Below, in pieces: positions 29,975 to 40,273 of a stretch of DNA of 64,000 bases. The position numbers and the translations under genes are program-made. This stretch comes from Spirochaetia bacterium (GTDB taxonomy: Bacteria > Spirochaetota > Leptospiria > Leptospirales > Leptonemataceae), in assembly GCA_021413825.1 (NCBI GenBank), contig JAIOPQ010000001.1, positions 24,319-88,318 of the forward strand, read 5' to 3'. Every line of letters begins with the position of its first letter. Positions within the stretch are counted from its first letter, which is position 1. The notes under the pieces were generated by a model, which was not told the origin of the DNA, searched no databases, and was given only the letters and a program-made list of their open reading frames with translations.

Positions 29975-30857
29975 GCGTTTCTTTTAGATCAGCCATGTTA
30001 AGGGGTAACACAACGCGTGTGCTTGATTTGGCGAGACCTTCCATCTGCCGCAGATATTCCTGAATCAGACTGAGTCTCATGGCCTCGGCACCTCCAGGCT
30101 GACCCACTGCCTCTGCAATTTTCTTGAGTCCGGTTGCAGTTGCAATAGCGAGCGCTTTTATTTCAGATGCTTCCCCTTCCGCCTGGTTAACTGTTTTCTG
30201 TCTTTCACCTTCGGATTTATTGATCAGCTCCTGCTTCATACCTTCTGATTTGTTAATGCGCGAGGTTTTCTCACCTTCTGAACGCGCAATAGTGGCGCGT
30301 TTCTCCCGCTCTGCCGTCATTTGCTTTTCCATACTCTGTAGAATTGATTTGGGTGGAGCGATATTTTGAATTTCATATCTCAAAATATTAATTCCCCACG
30401 GTTCAGCTGCATCATCTACAATCTTGACAATCTTAGCATTGAGGGTTTCGCGTTCTTCAAACGTCTTGTCAAGTTCCAGATGGCCCAGGGCCGCTCGCAT
30501 CGCAGTTTGCGCCAGTTGAATGAGCGCATAACGGTAGTTGGAAACGTTGTATGCTGCGCGATATGGATCTTCTACCTTCATGTAGATTACACCGTCTACC
30601 TGAATCTGAACGTTATCACCTGTAATACAGACCTGAGCTGGAACATCGATTGCCTCTTCTTTAAGAGTAAGCTTGTAGGTGATTCGATCCAGGAACGGGA
30701 TCAATGAATGAAAGCCAGATCCCAGCGCCTTATGAAACTTACCAAGTCGTTCAACTAGATACACTTCCTGGGCCGGAACGATCCGGATGGAAAGTGCAAA
30801 CTTTATAAACACATAGATTCCAAAAATAATGAATATGACCATTCCTACAGTATCCAT
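29940..30857 (-). CDS. SPFH/band-7 (stomatin/paraslipin-like) protein
   Basis: IRIVPAQEVYLVERLGKFHKALGSGFHSLIPFLDRITYKLTLKEEAIDVPAQVCITGDNVQIQVDGVIYMKVEDPYRAAY; INKSEG repeats. Confidence 0.9.
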   Translation of the reverse strand: MDTVGMVIFIIFGIYVFIKFALSIRIVPAQEVYLVERLGKFHKALGSGFHSLIPFLDRITYKLTLKEEAIDVPAQVCITGDNVQIQVDGVIYMKVEDPYRAAYNVSNYRYALIQLAQTAMRAALGHLELDKTFEERETLNAKIVKIVDDAAEPWGINILRYEIQNIAPPKSILQSMEKQMTAEREKRATIARSEGEKTSRINKSEGMKQELINKSEGERQKTVNQAEGEASEIKALAIATATGLKKIAEAVGQPGGAEAMRLSLIQEYLRQMEGLAKSSTRVVLPLNMADLKETLGGLGLKSKQE

Positions 30858-30858
30858 T

Positions 30859-31709
30859 TCAACCTCCCTGTCCTTGATTCGTAGTGGCGCCGCTTGGTGG
30901 TGCGGCTTTGGTCATTAACTCGGAGAATCCGGCCATGAATCCCTGGATATTTGCAAGTCCAACTGGAACGACAGACGTCTGCGCTTCCGTGATGATCTGG
31001 CCAAATTGTTTAATATATTCTTCTACTATACGCATCTGAACCGCGCGCGCTCCGGAAGGATGTTGCATTGCAGATGCAACCTCGCGCAGGGCTGTGGCCG
31101 TCGCTTCCGCGACCAGTTCGATTCGCCTTGCATTTCCTTCTGCTTCGTTGATCTGGCGTTGCTTATGCCCCTCTGATATGTTGATAGCTTCCGTTTTCTC
31201 ACCTTCGGAAAGATTGATCAGCGCCGCGCGCTCGCCTTCAGAATGCGCAATGTCAGCGCGCTTGTCACGCTCAGCCGTCATTTGCTTTTCCATGGTCTGC
31301 AGAATAGTTTTGGGCGGGATGATGTTTTTGATTTCGTAACGCGTTATTTTTACGCCCCAGGGAGCGCTTGCATGATCAATGGCCCTGACGATTGCATCGT
31401 TAATTCGAACCCTGTCCACAAACGTGCGGTCCAGTTCCAGCTTACCTACTTCTGAACGCATGCTCGTCTGCGCCAATTGAATCGATGCAAACTTATAGTC
31501 TTGAATTCCGTAGCTTGCAAGTTTAGGATCGAGGACCCTCATATAGAGAATTCCATCCACTTCAACTTGCACGTTGTCCTTTGTAATACAAATCTGCGGC
31601 GCAACGTCGATGACTTCTTCCATTATAACTGCTGCTGCGGCACAATAATCAGCGTGAGCCGCATAAAGAACAAAACTACGATTAGGCCAACGGCCAGAAG
31701 AAAGATCAT
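30859..31709 (-). pseudogene. SPFH/band-7 paralogue with N-terminal internal deletion and frameshift, now two ORFs
   Basis: MIFLLAVGLIVVLFFMRLTLIIVPQQQL* (31623-31709, SD TGGAGG) then MEEVIDVAPQICITKDNVQVEVDGILYMRV... (30859-31623); stop and start overlap as TAATG. About 36 aa (EVYLVERLGKFHKALGSGFHSLIPFLDRITYKLTLK in the paralogue) are missing. Confidence 0.75.
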
Positions 31710-31794
31710 AGGACCTCCAGGGAATCTCGTCAATATAAGCCGAACGATTCAGTGTCAACGAATTTTGAGCTAGTTTAGCGACGGAAAAAATGAG

Positions 31795-32229
31795 TCAGTT
31801 TGCGCGTTCTACATTGAGTGTCATCTGATCACGCCTGACAATGCGAACCTTCTCACCAACAGCAATGCTTTGCGTTGCAACTGCCTTCCACGAACTCTGA
31901 TGAACATGCACACGACCAGGATTATCCGGTTCGATTGCTTCTACAACTTCCACAATCTTCCCGAGCATAACATCGTCTTCAGTGATTGCATCTTTCCGTT
32001 CAAAAGCAGGAAAGTATTTATAGACCTGGCCTCTGAAAAGCAGAAACAATCCCAGCGAGATTATGATCCAGGCGAAAATCTGAGTCACCAGATCCTGTAG
32101 CCACCCTGCGGCTATGAGAAGTCCCGTTATCACGGCGCCCACTCCAAGAAAGAGTGATACGAGGCCGGGAACCAGTATTTCTAAGAGGGCAAGCCCAACG
32201 CCGCCCACAACCCAAATAATCCAGTGCAT
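31795..32229 (-). CDS. NfeD-like protein (short form)
   Basis: WIIWVVGGVGLALLEILVPGLVSLFLGVGAVITGLL; C-terminal OB-like domain LGKIVEVVEAIEPDNPGRVHVHQSSWKAVATQSIAVGEKVRIVRRDQMTLNVE. Confidence 0.85.
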   Translation of the reverse strand: MHWIIWVVGGVGLALLEILVPGLVSLFLGVGAVITGLLIAAGWLQDLVTQIFAWIIISLGLFLLFRGQVYKYFPAFERKDAITEDDVMLGKIVEVVEAIEPDNPGRVHVHQSSWKAVATQSIAVGEKVRIVRRDQMTLNVERAN

Positions 32230-33425
32230 TATCGCTTACGCAAGTAAGCAGGTATCTCCAGATTATTCAAATCTATTTTTCCGGAATTTCCGTACTGACG
32301 AACCACTTCTTCTGATTCATCCGGCTCTGCCTGGGTCTGAGGCAGGTAGTCTTCTGCTCCGGCCTGGCGCCTAACTGGTTGCGCAGATGGAAAATATGGC
32401 TTTCTTCCTTGCTCCGGCTTGCCTGTCTCCGGGCTTCCAGGGAAGATTGGTTTCTTGCCGGGAGCCGCTGCACGCCTAAAGCCGGTTGCAATTACTGTCA
32501 CGCGAATCTTTTCACGCAGGGCTGGATCAATAGTCATGCCAATAATAATATTTGCTGCCGGGTCCACTTTTTGTGTGATTAGCTCGCTTACATCTTTCCA
32601 TTCTTTCATGGCCATGTCTTCGCCACCGCAAACGTTGATCAGTACTCCGGTAGCGCCCTCTACGCTTTGTTCTTCAAGGAGGGCATTGTTGATAGCCTGG
32701 TGGACTGCATCGCCTACACGATTGTCGCCCATTCCTTCGCCCGCGCCCATGATTGCATCACCGGTCTCCTTCATTACAGCCTGAACGTCTGCGAAATCCA
32801 CATTGATTAGCCCGGCTTCGTTTACCAGATCGGAAATTCCGCGGACTGCACCAAGCAAAACGTCGTCTACAATTCTAAACGCAACATCCACTGGTGTGTT
32901 CTGTTCTATGACTTTGAAAATCGAATCGTTTTTGATTGTAATGAGCGTATCCACTTTATCGCGCAGACTTGAAAGTCCTTTCAATGCAAACTCGCGTCTG
33001 CGCTTGCCTTCCACCTCAAATGGAACGGTAACTACAGCAACAGTCAGGGCCTTGAGTTCGCGCGCTACCTCTGCAATCACTGGAGCTGCGCCCGTTCCTG
33101 TCCCGCCGCCCATTCCGGCCGTAATAAACACCATATCAGCACCTTTGAGCGCTTGTAAGATTCGATCGCGATCTTCTTGAGCTGCGCGTGTTCCAATTTC
33201 TGGATCGCCACCCGCTCCCATTCCACGCGTTGTCTTCTGTCCAATAGCAATGCGGATTTCTGCACGAGATTTCTTGAGAACCTGTTCATCGGTATTGATT
33301 ACAATGAAATCTACACCGCGCAGGTTTGCATCGATCATGCGATTGACTGCGTTCATTCCGCCACCACCAACTCCAACTACCTTGATCAGGGCCGGTGATG
33401 TTTTTTCGTCTACTAGCTGCATCAT
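32229..33425 (-). CDS. ftsZ: Cell division protein FtsZ
   Basis: [50 protein letters not shown]-terminal [10 protein letters not shown]. Confidence 0.98.
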   Translation of the reverse strand: MMQLVDEKTSPALIKVVGVGGGGMNAVNRMIDANLRGVDFIVINTDEQVLKKSRAEIRIAIGQKTTRGMGAGGDPEIGTRAAQEDRDRILQALKGADMVFITAGMGGGTGTGAAPVIAEVARELKALTVAVVTVPFEVEGKRRREFALKGLSSLRDKVDTLITIKNDSIFKVIEQNTPVDVAFRIVDDVLLGAVRGISDLVNEAGLINVDFADVQAVMKETGDAIMGAGEGMGDNRVGDAVHQAINNALLEEQSVEGATGVLINVCGGEDMAMKEWKDVSELITQKVDPAANIIIGMTIDPALREKIRVTVIATGFRRAAAPGKKPIFPGSPETGKPEQGRKPYFPSAQPVRRQAGAEDYLPQTQAEPDESEEVVRQYGNSGKIDLNNLEIPAYLRKR

Positions 33426-33455
33426 ATTTATTCCCTCTGAATCGTTACTAATTAC

Positions 33456-34673
33456 TTATAAATTCTCAGAAACCCAGTCCTTGAATTTCCGAACCCAGCC
33501 CGTACCGCTTGATTGTTTACGGCCTGGCTCGCGCTTCTCCATGGAGGCGGCTGATAGTAAGAGTCCAACTGCGGTTGCAAACTCAGGGCCTTCCACTCGT
33601 TCCGAAAATCCGCCCGGTGTTTGCGGCAGACCTTTGCGGGCTGCAAGTGCGAATACTTCTTCTGCAAGACCCACAGCACCCTCGACACGACTTCCGCCAC
33701 CTGTAAGAACAACTCCACCCGACAGGGAAGACTTCTTTCCGGATCGTTTGAGTTCTGCATCGACAAGTTCGAATATCTCACGCATCCGCGGCTCTATTAT
33801 AGAGGCGATTTCCTGTCTGAGCACCCAGCGTGGTGGCCGCCCGGCTAGCGCTGGTAATTCAATTTTCTCGATTGGATCGACTGCGGCGACCTGCGCTGAA
33901 CCTGAATTCTTCTTGATTGCTTCTGCAGTTTCCATTGGAATTTTAAGCCCAATGGAAAGATCCTGCGTTACATGAGTACCGCCGAGTGCAACCACGCTTG
34001 AAAACTGAACGCCACCTTCGACGAACATAATGATATCTGTGCTTCCGCTTCCAATGTCCAGGACTGCTACACCCAGATCTTTTTCACCAGGCGTCAAGAC
34101 TGCTTCTGAAGAAGCGAGGGACGACATCACCATGTTCACGATTCGAATCCCGGCCCCGTTAACTGCCTTTTTAAGATTGGTAACAGCTGTCCTTCCAGCA
34201 GTTACTATATGAACTTCAGCTTCCAGCCTAACACCCGTCATTCCGATTGGATCGCGGATTCCTGACTGATCATCCACAATGAATTCGCGCGAAAGCACAT
34301 GCAGGATATCTTGATCCGCAGGGATGCGAATGTTTTGCGCGCCCTCGATTACTCGCAGCACGTCGCTTTCAGTTACCACGCGATCTCGATTTGTGACTGC
34401 TACAACTCCGCGTGAATTCTCGCCTCGCAGATGCTTTCCTGTCACATTCACTACCGCGTCTTCTACTACAAGTCCACTCATTAGTTCGGCTTCGCGTGCT
34501 GCTTCTTGAATCGACTGAACAGTCCCTTCAATATTTACAATTGCTCCGTTTCTTACACCGCGCGATGGAGCAACACCTACGCCGTTTACCTGGATTTCAT
34601 TTTCATCGCCACGCCGCCCCATAAGGACTCGCACGTAGCTTGAACCGATATCGATTGCAGAAAATTCCCTCAT
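33456..34673 (-). CDS. ftsA: Cell division protein FtsA
   Basis: FSAIDIGSSYVRVLMGRRG; VAVLDIGSGSTDIIMFVEGGVQFSSVVALGGTHVTQDLS; GVVLTGGGSRVEGAV. Confidence 0.95.
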   Translation of the reverse strand: MREFSAIDIGSSYVRVLMGRRGDENEIQVNGVGVAPSRGVRNGAIVNIEGTVQSIQEAAREAELMSGLVVEDAVVNVTGKHLRGENSRGVVAVTNRDRVVTESDVLRVIEGAQNIRIPADQDILHVLSREFIVDDQSGIRDPIGMTGVRLEAEVHIVTAGRTAVTNLKKAVNGAGIRIVNMVMSSLASSEAVLTPGEKDLGVAVLDIGSGSTDIIMFVEGGVQFSSVVALGGTHVTQDLSIGLKIPMETAEAIKKNSGSAQVAAVDPIEKIELPALAGRPPRWVLRQEIASIIEPRMREIFELVDAELKRSGKKSSLSGGVVLTGGGSRVEGAVGLAEEVFALAARKGLPQTPGGFSERVEGPEFATAVGLLLSAASMEKREPGRKQSSGTGWVRKFKDWVSENL

Positions 34674-35392
34674 GATTGCGGCTGATAGAGCGCGTTCTTG
34701 CCGCGAAGATCGATTCTGCCTTTCTGGCGCCCCTCCTTCTCAAAATATGCAAGGGATACCGTTATGCGCTCTACTGTGCTCGTGGTTAGATCCGGAACGT
34801 CCATTTGAATCGGCGGACGAATCATAAATAACGTGTAATAGCCTTTGCGGATAAGTATCTCAGAAATCCTTTTTTCCAAATCCGGCGCCTGTTCGCGAAT
34901 ACTGCGGAGCGAAATCAATGTCTCGTTTAGACCTTCACCAGATGCGTTGTTCCCCTGGATTCTAAACGCCCCGCTTACAATCGGAGAAGCTGTGCAGCGT
35001 CCATCGTAATGCAGAATTCGACCTGTTTCATCCACATCGATCATACTTCCATCGAGTCTGAGCACAGCAGAGCAAAGCCTTTCGTGTACGCGAATCACGA
35101 TTTCTCCGCTTTCATCTTCCATGATAACAGAATTAATTGCAGGCACAGCAAGAAGCCGATTACGTGCAGCGAATAAATCACCGCGCGTCAAAGGGGCATC
35201 CGCTTTGAGACCTGATGCAAGTAGAATCTCCGCTGACGTAAGGTACGAATTTCCTGTCACGCGAATCTGCTTGACATTTGTATAGCTCTTTCCATAATAG
35301 AATGCGATACCGGCGCCAGCCACAACCAGCAGTACAGAAGATAGAATCAGGAATACAAAGAGGTTACGTCGCTCTGACGCAGGCTCCACCAT
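34670..35392 (-). CDS. ftsQ: Cell division protein FtsQ/DivIB (POTRA domain)
   Basis: Single TM then YTNVKQIRVTGNSYLTSAEILLASGLKADAPL; position upstream of ftsA. Confidence 0.8.
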   Translation of the reverse strand: MVEPASERRNLFVFLILSSVLLVVAGAGIAFYYGKSYTNVKQIRVTGNSYLTSAEILLASGLKADAPLTRGDLFAARNRLLAVPAINSVIMEDESGEIVIRVHERLCSAVLRLDGSMIDVDETGRILHYDGRCTASPIVSGAFRIQGNNASGEGLNETLISLRSIREQAPDLEKRISEILIRKGYYTLFMIRPPIQMDVPDLTTSTVERITVSLAYFEKEGRQKGRIDLRGKNALYQPQS

Positions 35393-35443
35393 GAGCGATG
35401 GAATATATTATGTCTCATTGCGGCGCAACCAAAAATTGAAATA

Positions 35444-36772
35444 TCAGGTTTCCTGAGCACGTTTCAAGGCAGCATGTGCCATGCTGGACACATCGCCTGC
35501 TCCCTGAAATAGAATTATGTCACCTGATTGTGCGGTCTTGAACAAAACCTGAAGCTCAGAGGCAGATGTCATCCGAGCACGATTCCCGGTCAATTGCACA
35601 ATCCACTCTGAATCTACTCCAGGGATTGGCTGTTCCCCTGCAGAATACAGGGGAAGAATCCAGCACTCATCGGCTAACGCCAGAACGTTCGCAAACCCGA
35701 CCCCATGCTCCTTTGTGCGGGTAAAACGATGGGGTTGAAATACAATTCGAATCCGCTTGCCTGGATTTCTGATCCGAAGGGCACTGAGAACCGCTGCAAT
35801 TTCTGACGGATGATGCCCGTAGTCATCGTATACTTCAGCACCATTCACAGTGCCAATGAGCTCCATGCGTCGCTCCACGCCGGGAAAGGTTTCAAATGCA
35901 GCAAGCAGCGTCCCGCGTTCAAAGTTGATGAGTCCATTGCTGCGCAGAGTATCGAGCAGTGCAAAAAGGCCCAGAGCATTCGATGCAAAATGCCTGCCAG
36001 GTAGCGACACCGAAAGCGCACCGATTCGCTCCTTGCCTCGAAACACTTCTAGATCGTCCGTCTGGCCCATGAACCTGCCCTGGTAGTCCGCCGGAAAATC
36101 GGCATTTGTTGAGTAGTAGACAGCACCATCGATTCCTCGCAGGACAGGATCCTCAGCATTGAGCACTGCAATCTCGCCTTCGATAGCAAATTGGCGAAAC
36201 GCCTCGTGTAAAGCCAGCTCATTGCCATAATGATCTAAATGATCTCTATCTACATTGAGAGCCAATCGAACATTTGCCCCGCTTTTCAGGAACGATCCAT
36301 CTGATTCGTCCGTTTCAAATACGGCAGGGCCATTGCCCTTTCGCATTCCCTGTTCCAGGTATTTCGGTCTCCCACCCGCAAAGATTGTAGGATCAAGCCC
36401 GATCTGTAACAGAACCCAACCGGCAATCGAAGTAGTTGAAGTCTTCCCATGGGTTCCAGCAATCCCAATGCGAATCGGATTTTGGGCCAGAAGCTCCCGC
36501 AAGAAATCCATGCGATGATACAGTTTCAATTCTCCCTTGCTATTGCGGTTCTTCGCGACCACCAGCTCAGGATGATCCGCAGGAATCGCCGAACTAAACA
36601 CTACTGCATCAACGGAGGCTATGCGACCTGGATCAATATCATTGTAAACAATCAGCCCCGCCTGTGCTCTGGCCTTTGGATCACATCCGTAGACTTCGTG
36701 CCCCGATTCTGCTGCAAGATGCGCAAGCGGAAGCATACCCGATCCGCCAATTCCAATAAAATAAACTTTCAT
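35444..36772 (-). CDS. murC: UDP-N-acetylmuramate--L-alanine ligase
   Basis: MKVYFIGIGGSGMLPLAHLAAESGHEVYGCD; GIAGTHGKTSTTSIAGWVL; YDDYGHHPSEIAAVLSALR. Confidence 0.93.
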   Translation of the reverse strand: MKVYFIGIGGSGMLPLAHLAAESGHEVYGCDPKARAQAGLIVYNDIDPGRIASVDAVVFSSAIPADHPELVVAKNRNSKGELKLYHRMDFLRELLAQNPIRIGIAGTHGKTSTTSIAGWVLLQIGLDPTIFAGGRPKYLEQGMRKGNGPAVFETDESDGSFLKSGANVRLALNVDRDHLDHYGNELALHEAFRQFAIEGEIAVLNAEDPVLRGIDGAVYYSTNADFPADYQGRFMGQTDDLEVFRGKERIGALSVSLPGRHFASNALGLFALLDTLRSNGLINFERGTLLAAFETFPGVERRMELIGTVNGAEVYDDYGHHPSEIAAVLSALRIRNPGKRIRIVFQPHRFTRTKEHGVGFANVLALADECWILPLYSAGEQPIPGVDSEWIVQLTGNRARMTSASELQVLFKTAQSGDIILFQGAGDVSSMAHAALKRAQET

Positions 36773-37806
36773 CCAGCTTCGATCGCCTCTGCAATCCGAA
36801 GCGCAGCATTATCATGAAACAGTTTCCTGGATGCCAGAGCCATCGCAGCCGTTGTGGCCTCGTTCTCCAGGAGCTCACGCAGAATGTTTGCGAGTCCCGC
36901 AGGATCGCTATCTGTTTGATTTAAAACGCGAGCAGCCCCGCCGCTTTCACAGATTCTCGCATTCGCAAGTTGATGGCCATCTTTGGAACTGGCCAGAGGC
37001 ACCAGAATCATTGGCAGCCCAAACAGCATGGCCTCAGTCAGGATCCCGGCACCGGAGCGTGAAACAAGAACATGTGCCTGTTTATATAAATCTTGAATAT
37101 TTGAATGAAAACCGAATAACGTTACGTTCTCTCTCTCTCCGAGCTTTGCTCGAACACTTTCCAGATTGTTCTCTCCGCATTGTAAAAACCATCGATACGT
37201 TTCACTCCATGCTTGATCAAGTAAAAGCCCAACCACCATTTCATTCAACTGCCTGGCACCCTGGCTTCCGCCCAAAATCAGGATGGACTTTGAACTACTG
37301 GGCCATTCATGCCCTGCTGCTGCAGAACGTAGCTTAGCCCGAACGGGGTTACCGACAAGAGAAACATTTGATAGCCGAGAAATCGGAAAGGTTGCAAAAA
37401 TGTGCCTGGCAAACCGAGCAAAAAATCGCGTTACCTGGCCTGGAACAGCATTCTGTTCGCAAAGATAGATCTTCTTGCGAAAGAAGACCGCAGCCAACAA
37501 GGCCGGAAGTGTAGGATACCCGCCGAGACCAAGCACAATGTCTGCCCGGCGCACTGGAATAATCGCATCCAGCAATGCGCTCATCAATTTAAATGGATAC
37601 GGTATAAGCGACCCGATTCCGGATGGAAATGGTGGCGCAGCATACGAATGAACTTTGAATGCAGCCGATTTCAAATCAGCGTACGCCTCGTTCCGGACTA
37701 AAGTCAAGAATTCCACGTCGTGCTTGCGCAATCGAAGCTCTTCCGCCATCGCACAACCAGGAGAAATATGACCACCGGTACCTCCGGCCACAACCAGTAC
37801 TTTCAT
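36769..37806 (-). CDS. murG: Undecaprenyl-PP-MurNAc-pentapeptide GlcNAc transferase
   Basis: VVAGGTGGHISPGCAMAEELRLR; ILGGSQGARQLNEMV; VSRSGAGILTEAMLFGLPMILVPLASSKDGHQ. Confidence 0.95.
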   Translation of the reverse strand: MKVLVVAGGTGGHISPGCAMAEELRLRKHDVEFLTLVRNEAYADLKSAAFKVHSYAAPPFPSGIGSLIPYPFKLMSALLDAIIPVRRADIVLGLGGYPTLPALLAAVFFRKKIYLCEQNAVPGQVTRFFARFARHIFATFPISRLSNVSLVGNPVRAKLRSAAAGHEWPSSSKSILILGGSQGARQLNEMVVGLLLDQAWSETYRWFLQCGENNLESVRAKLGERENVTLFGFHSNIQDLYKQAHVLVSRSGAGILTEAMLFGLPMILVPLASSKDGHQLANARICESGGAARVLNQTDSDPAGLANILRELLENEATTAAMALASRKLFHDNAALRIAEAIEAG

Positions 37807-38942
37807 TCAGCCTCACTCTGACCGCATGCATTGAGCAATAGACCGGCCATACAAAAACTCGCAACTAAAGACGATCCGCCGTAGCTAAAAAATGGCAAAC
37901 TTACGCCAGTGGTTGGAACGACTCCCGTCACAACTGCAACGTTAAGCAGACTTTGAACAATCAGCATTACCAGACAACCAGCACCAAGCATGAAATAGAA
38001 GGGCTGATTCACGCGCCCGAGCAGATGAATACTTCGCCAGATAAACAGTACGTAGAGTAAGAACAAAATTCCGACGCCGACTATTCCAAAATCCTCGGCA
38101 AACAATGCCAGGATAAAATCGGTATGACCGAATGTCAAATAACGGTGCGCGAATCCCGTTCCGATGTCTGTTCCAGTGATATTGCCTTCTTGAAACGCGC
38201 GAAAGGCAGTGACGAGTTGATATCCGCCCTCATGTCTGTACGAATATGGATCCAGCCAGACCCAGAACCGCTCCATACGATAGTTGACCAGGAAAATTCC
38301 AAGAAGGAGTAGCGGAATAGAAGAAATTCCAACGAGCACCAGGCGAAGCATCGGAAAACCGGACAAATAGATCATGATAGCAAGCACTGTGAGAGTACAG
38401 ATAGTCGTGCCATATTGCGGCCCAATCAGGATCAAGAGTAGTACTGCACCCATCAGCGTGAATGGAAGGATGAGCCTTCTGAAATCGGCTTCGCCAGCGT
38501 TCAGGTTCACTTTCCCAAGAATATGCGCGGCATAAATCAGCAGCGTAATTTTGGCAAACTCAGATGGCTGAAAGCGAAATGGACCAATTGCCAGCCAGCG
38601 ATGAAAGCTTTCAGTTTTGGACGAGACCTTCTGCCCAAGACCAGGTACAAACACAAGGAGCAAGCTGAAAGTAGTGAGGATGAGAAAAAGAAGCGCATAA
38701 CGTCTAAGAAAATCCAAACGAACATACGCGCACACGAACAGGCCCAAAATTCCGGGCACAGACCAGAGCATCTGTTTGATAAAATAATAATCCGGATCCC
38801 CCTGATCAATTCTTGCCTGCAGGGATGATGCCGGATTCAGAGCATACAGCCCCATTCCGGCAATACAGAGGATCACGCCAAACAAAAACAGATCTCGTTT
38901 GCGTTCCAGAAGTTCGAAAATGAAACTCAGATCCTTCTTCAT
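37803..38942 (-). CDS. ftsW: SEDS-family FtsW/RodA protein
   Basis: FHRWLAIGPFRFQPSEFAKITLLIYAAHIL; GTGFAHRYLTFGHTDFILALFAEDFGIVG; GVSLPFFSYGGSSLVASFCMAGLLLN. Confidence 0.93.
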   Translation of the reverse strand: MKKDLSFIFELLERKRDLFLFGVILCIAGMGLYALNPASSLQARIDQGDPDYYFIKQMLWSVPGILGLFVCAYVRLDFLRRYALLFLILTTFSLLLVFVPGLGQKVSSKTESFHRWLAIGPFRFQPSEFAKITLLIYAAHILGKVNLNAGEADFRRLILPFTLMGAVLLLILIGPQYGTTICTLTVLAIMIYLSGFPMLRLVLVGISSIPLLLLGIFLVNYRMERFWVWLDPYSYRHEGGYQLVTAFRAFQEGNITGTDIGTGFAHRYLTFGHTDFILALFAEDFGIVGVGILFLLYVLFIWRSIHLLGRVNQPFYFMLGAGCLVMLIVQSLLNVAVVTGVVPTTGVSLPFFSYGGSSLVASFCMAGLLLNACGQSEAE

Positions 38943-40273
38943 CCGGCAAAGAGCGTGGCGCAGAGTTTTCGAAAATGCTCCCCCCTCTCCTCATACGAGT
39001 TGTATTGATCGTAGGACGCGCAGGCAGGCCCCAGATACACAACACCACCGGCTCGGCAAACCTCAAGACCTGCAGCAAATGCTTCCCGGAGATCCATGTA
39101 TGTCCTGGCGGTATTTGTATCTGCAGCTATCTTTGCTGCCGCCGCTCCAAACGGTAGTATACTGGCTCCAAAGTCTGCAAGGGGCTTATAGCTCAATCCC
39201 TTGTCATACCCTCCAGCCAGGAGTGCTACGCGCTTCCCCTTGAAAGCAGTCAGACCAGAACAGACTGCTTGCACGGTAGTTGCTTTAGAGTCATTGATGA
39301 ATTCAATCCCTTTCCAGTTACCTACAATCTCCATACGATGCGGCAGGCCGCGAAACGATCGTATAACGGCTGCAAGACGCTCAACACTAACCTCTTTGTT
39401 AGCCCGGCGAGCCAGATCATCGATAGCTGCCAGAGCACACTCCAGGTTAGATATATTATGCAATCCTGGAAGTTGAAATTCATCTCTGGCACAAACGCGC
39501 TTGTCCCTGAAATAGATCCCGTCTGACTTTACAGATTGAAGAGATTCGAGGGCTATGCGTCGTGCGGCACCTCCATTTGAAGTCAGAATCTCTCCGGGTG
39601 CCATGAATAGATCTTCCAGGGTTTGCTTGTTCGTGATTTTGAGCTTAGCCGAAAGGTATTCCTCTATGCTTGCATACCGATCCAGATGATCTTGATTGAG
39701 ATTCAGAATAAATGCAATATGCGCATGCAGGAAATGAGCAGGCTCAAGCTGAAAGGAAGAGCATTCAAGCGCTAGCAATGATTCTTGTTCTGATACGGGT
39801 GAAAGAACCAATGACGACAATGGAATTCCAAAGTTGCCACATGCAATCGAACTAAATCCGGCAGCCTCGCCCAATTTTTCAACGAGTGCTGTCGTTGTGG
39901 ATTTTCCGTCTGTGCCAGTAATCGCACAAATCCATGGCGGATCTTTCCAGTGCTTGCGTATCAATTCTGCCGCAAGATCGTTCTCCCCAAAAATTGGAAT
40001 ACCCTTTGCACGGGCCAAAGCAAACACAGGAAGGCTTAAGGGAACTCCCGGAGCTGTCACAAGAAAGTCGGGATTTTCTGCAAGGAGTTCCGGGCCGTCG
40101 GTCGGCCTGACGTCAATTAGCCCTGCACTTCCCAGAAACGGGAGTTTTTTCTCCGCATCAGAGTCGGAAAGTATTACCGTTGCACCGAGCTTCAGATAAA
40201 GCTCAGCTGCGGCAGCACCGGATTTACCCGCACCACCCAGAACAAGAATTCGTTTCCCAGAAATTTCTATCAC
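38939..40273 (-). CDS. murD: UDP-N-acetylmuramoylalanine--D-glutamate ligase
   Basis: ICAITGTDGKSTTTALVEKLGEAAG; LNLNQDHLDRYASIEEYLSAKLKI; FINDSKATTVQAVCSGLTAF. Confidence 0.95.
   Translation of the reverse strand: MIEISGKRILVLGGAGKSGAAAAELYLKLGATVILSDSDAEKKLPFLGSAGLIDVRPTDGPELLAENPDFLVTAPGVPLSLPVFALARAKGIPIFGENDLAAELIRKHWKDPPWICAITGTDGKSTTTALVEKLGEAAGFSSIACGNFGIPLSSLVLSPVSEQESLLALECSSFQLEPAHFLHAHIAFILNLNQDHLDRYASIEEYLSAKLKITNKQTLEDLFMAPGEILTSNGGAARRIALESLQSVKSDGIYFRDKRVCARDEFQLPGLHNISNLECALAAIDDLARRANKEVSVERLAAVIRSFRGLPHRMEIVGNWKGIEFINDSKATTVQAVCSGLTAFKGKRVALLAGGYDKGLSYKPLADFGASILPFGAAAAKIAADTNTARTYMDLREAFAAGLEVCRAGGVVYLGPACASYDQYNSYEERGEHFRKLCATLFAG

Noticed and set aside
30180-30320. Repeated DNA in both SPFH genes (30180-30320 and 31130-31290)
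   Set aside because: Explained by the SEGxK/INKSEG protein repeats typical of stomatin-like proteins; not an independent DNA element.
33250-33975. 241-aa plus-strand ORF and many other 60-190 aa ORFs opposite known genes
   Set aside because: Antisense to ftsZ/ftsA and other confident genes, with Ser/Arg/Thr-rich composition typical of shadow ORFs and no recognisable domain.
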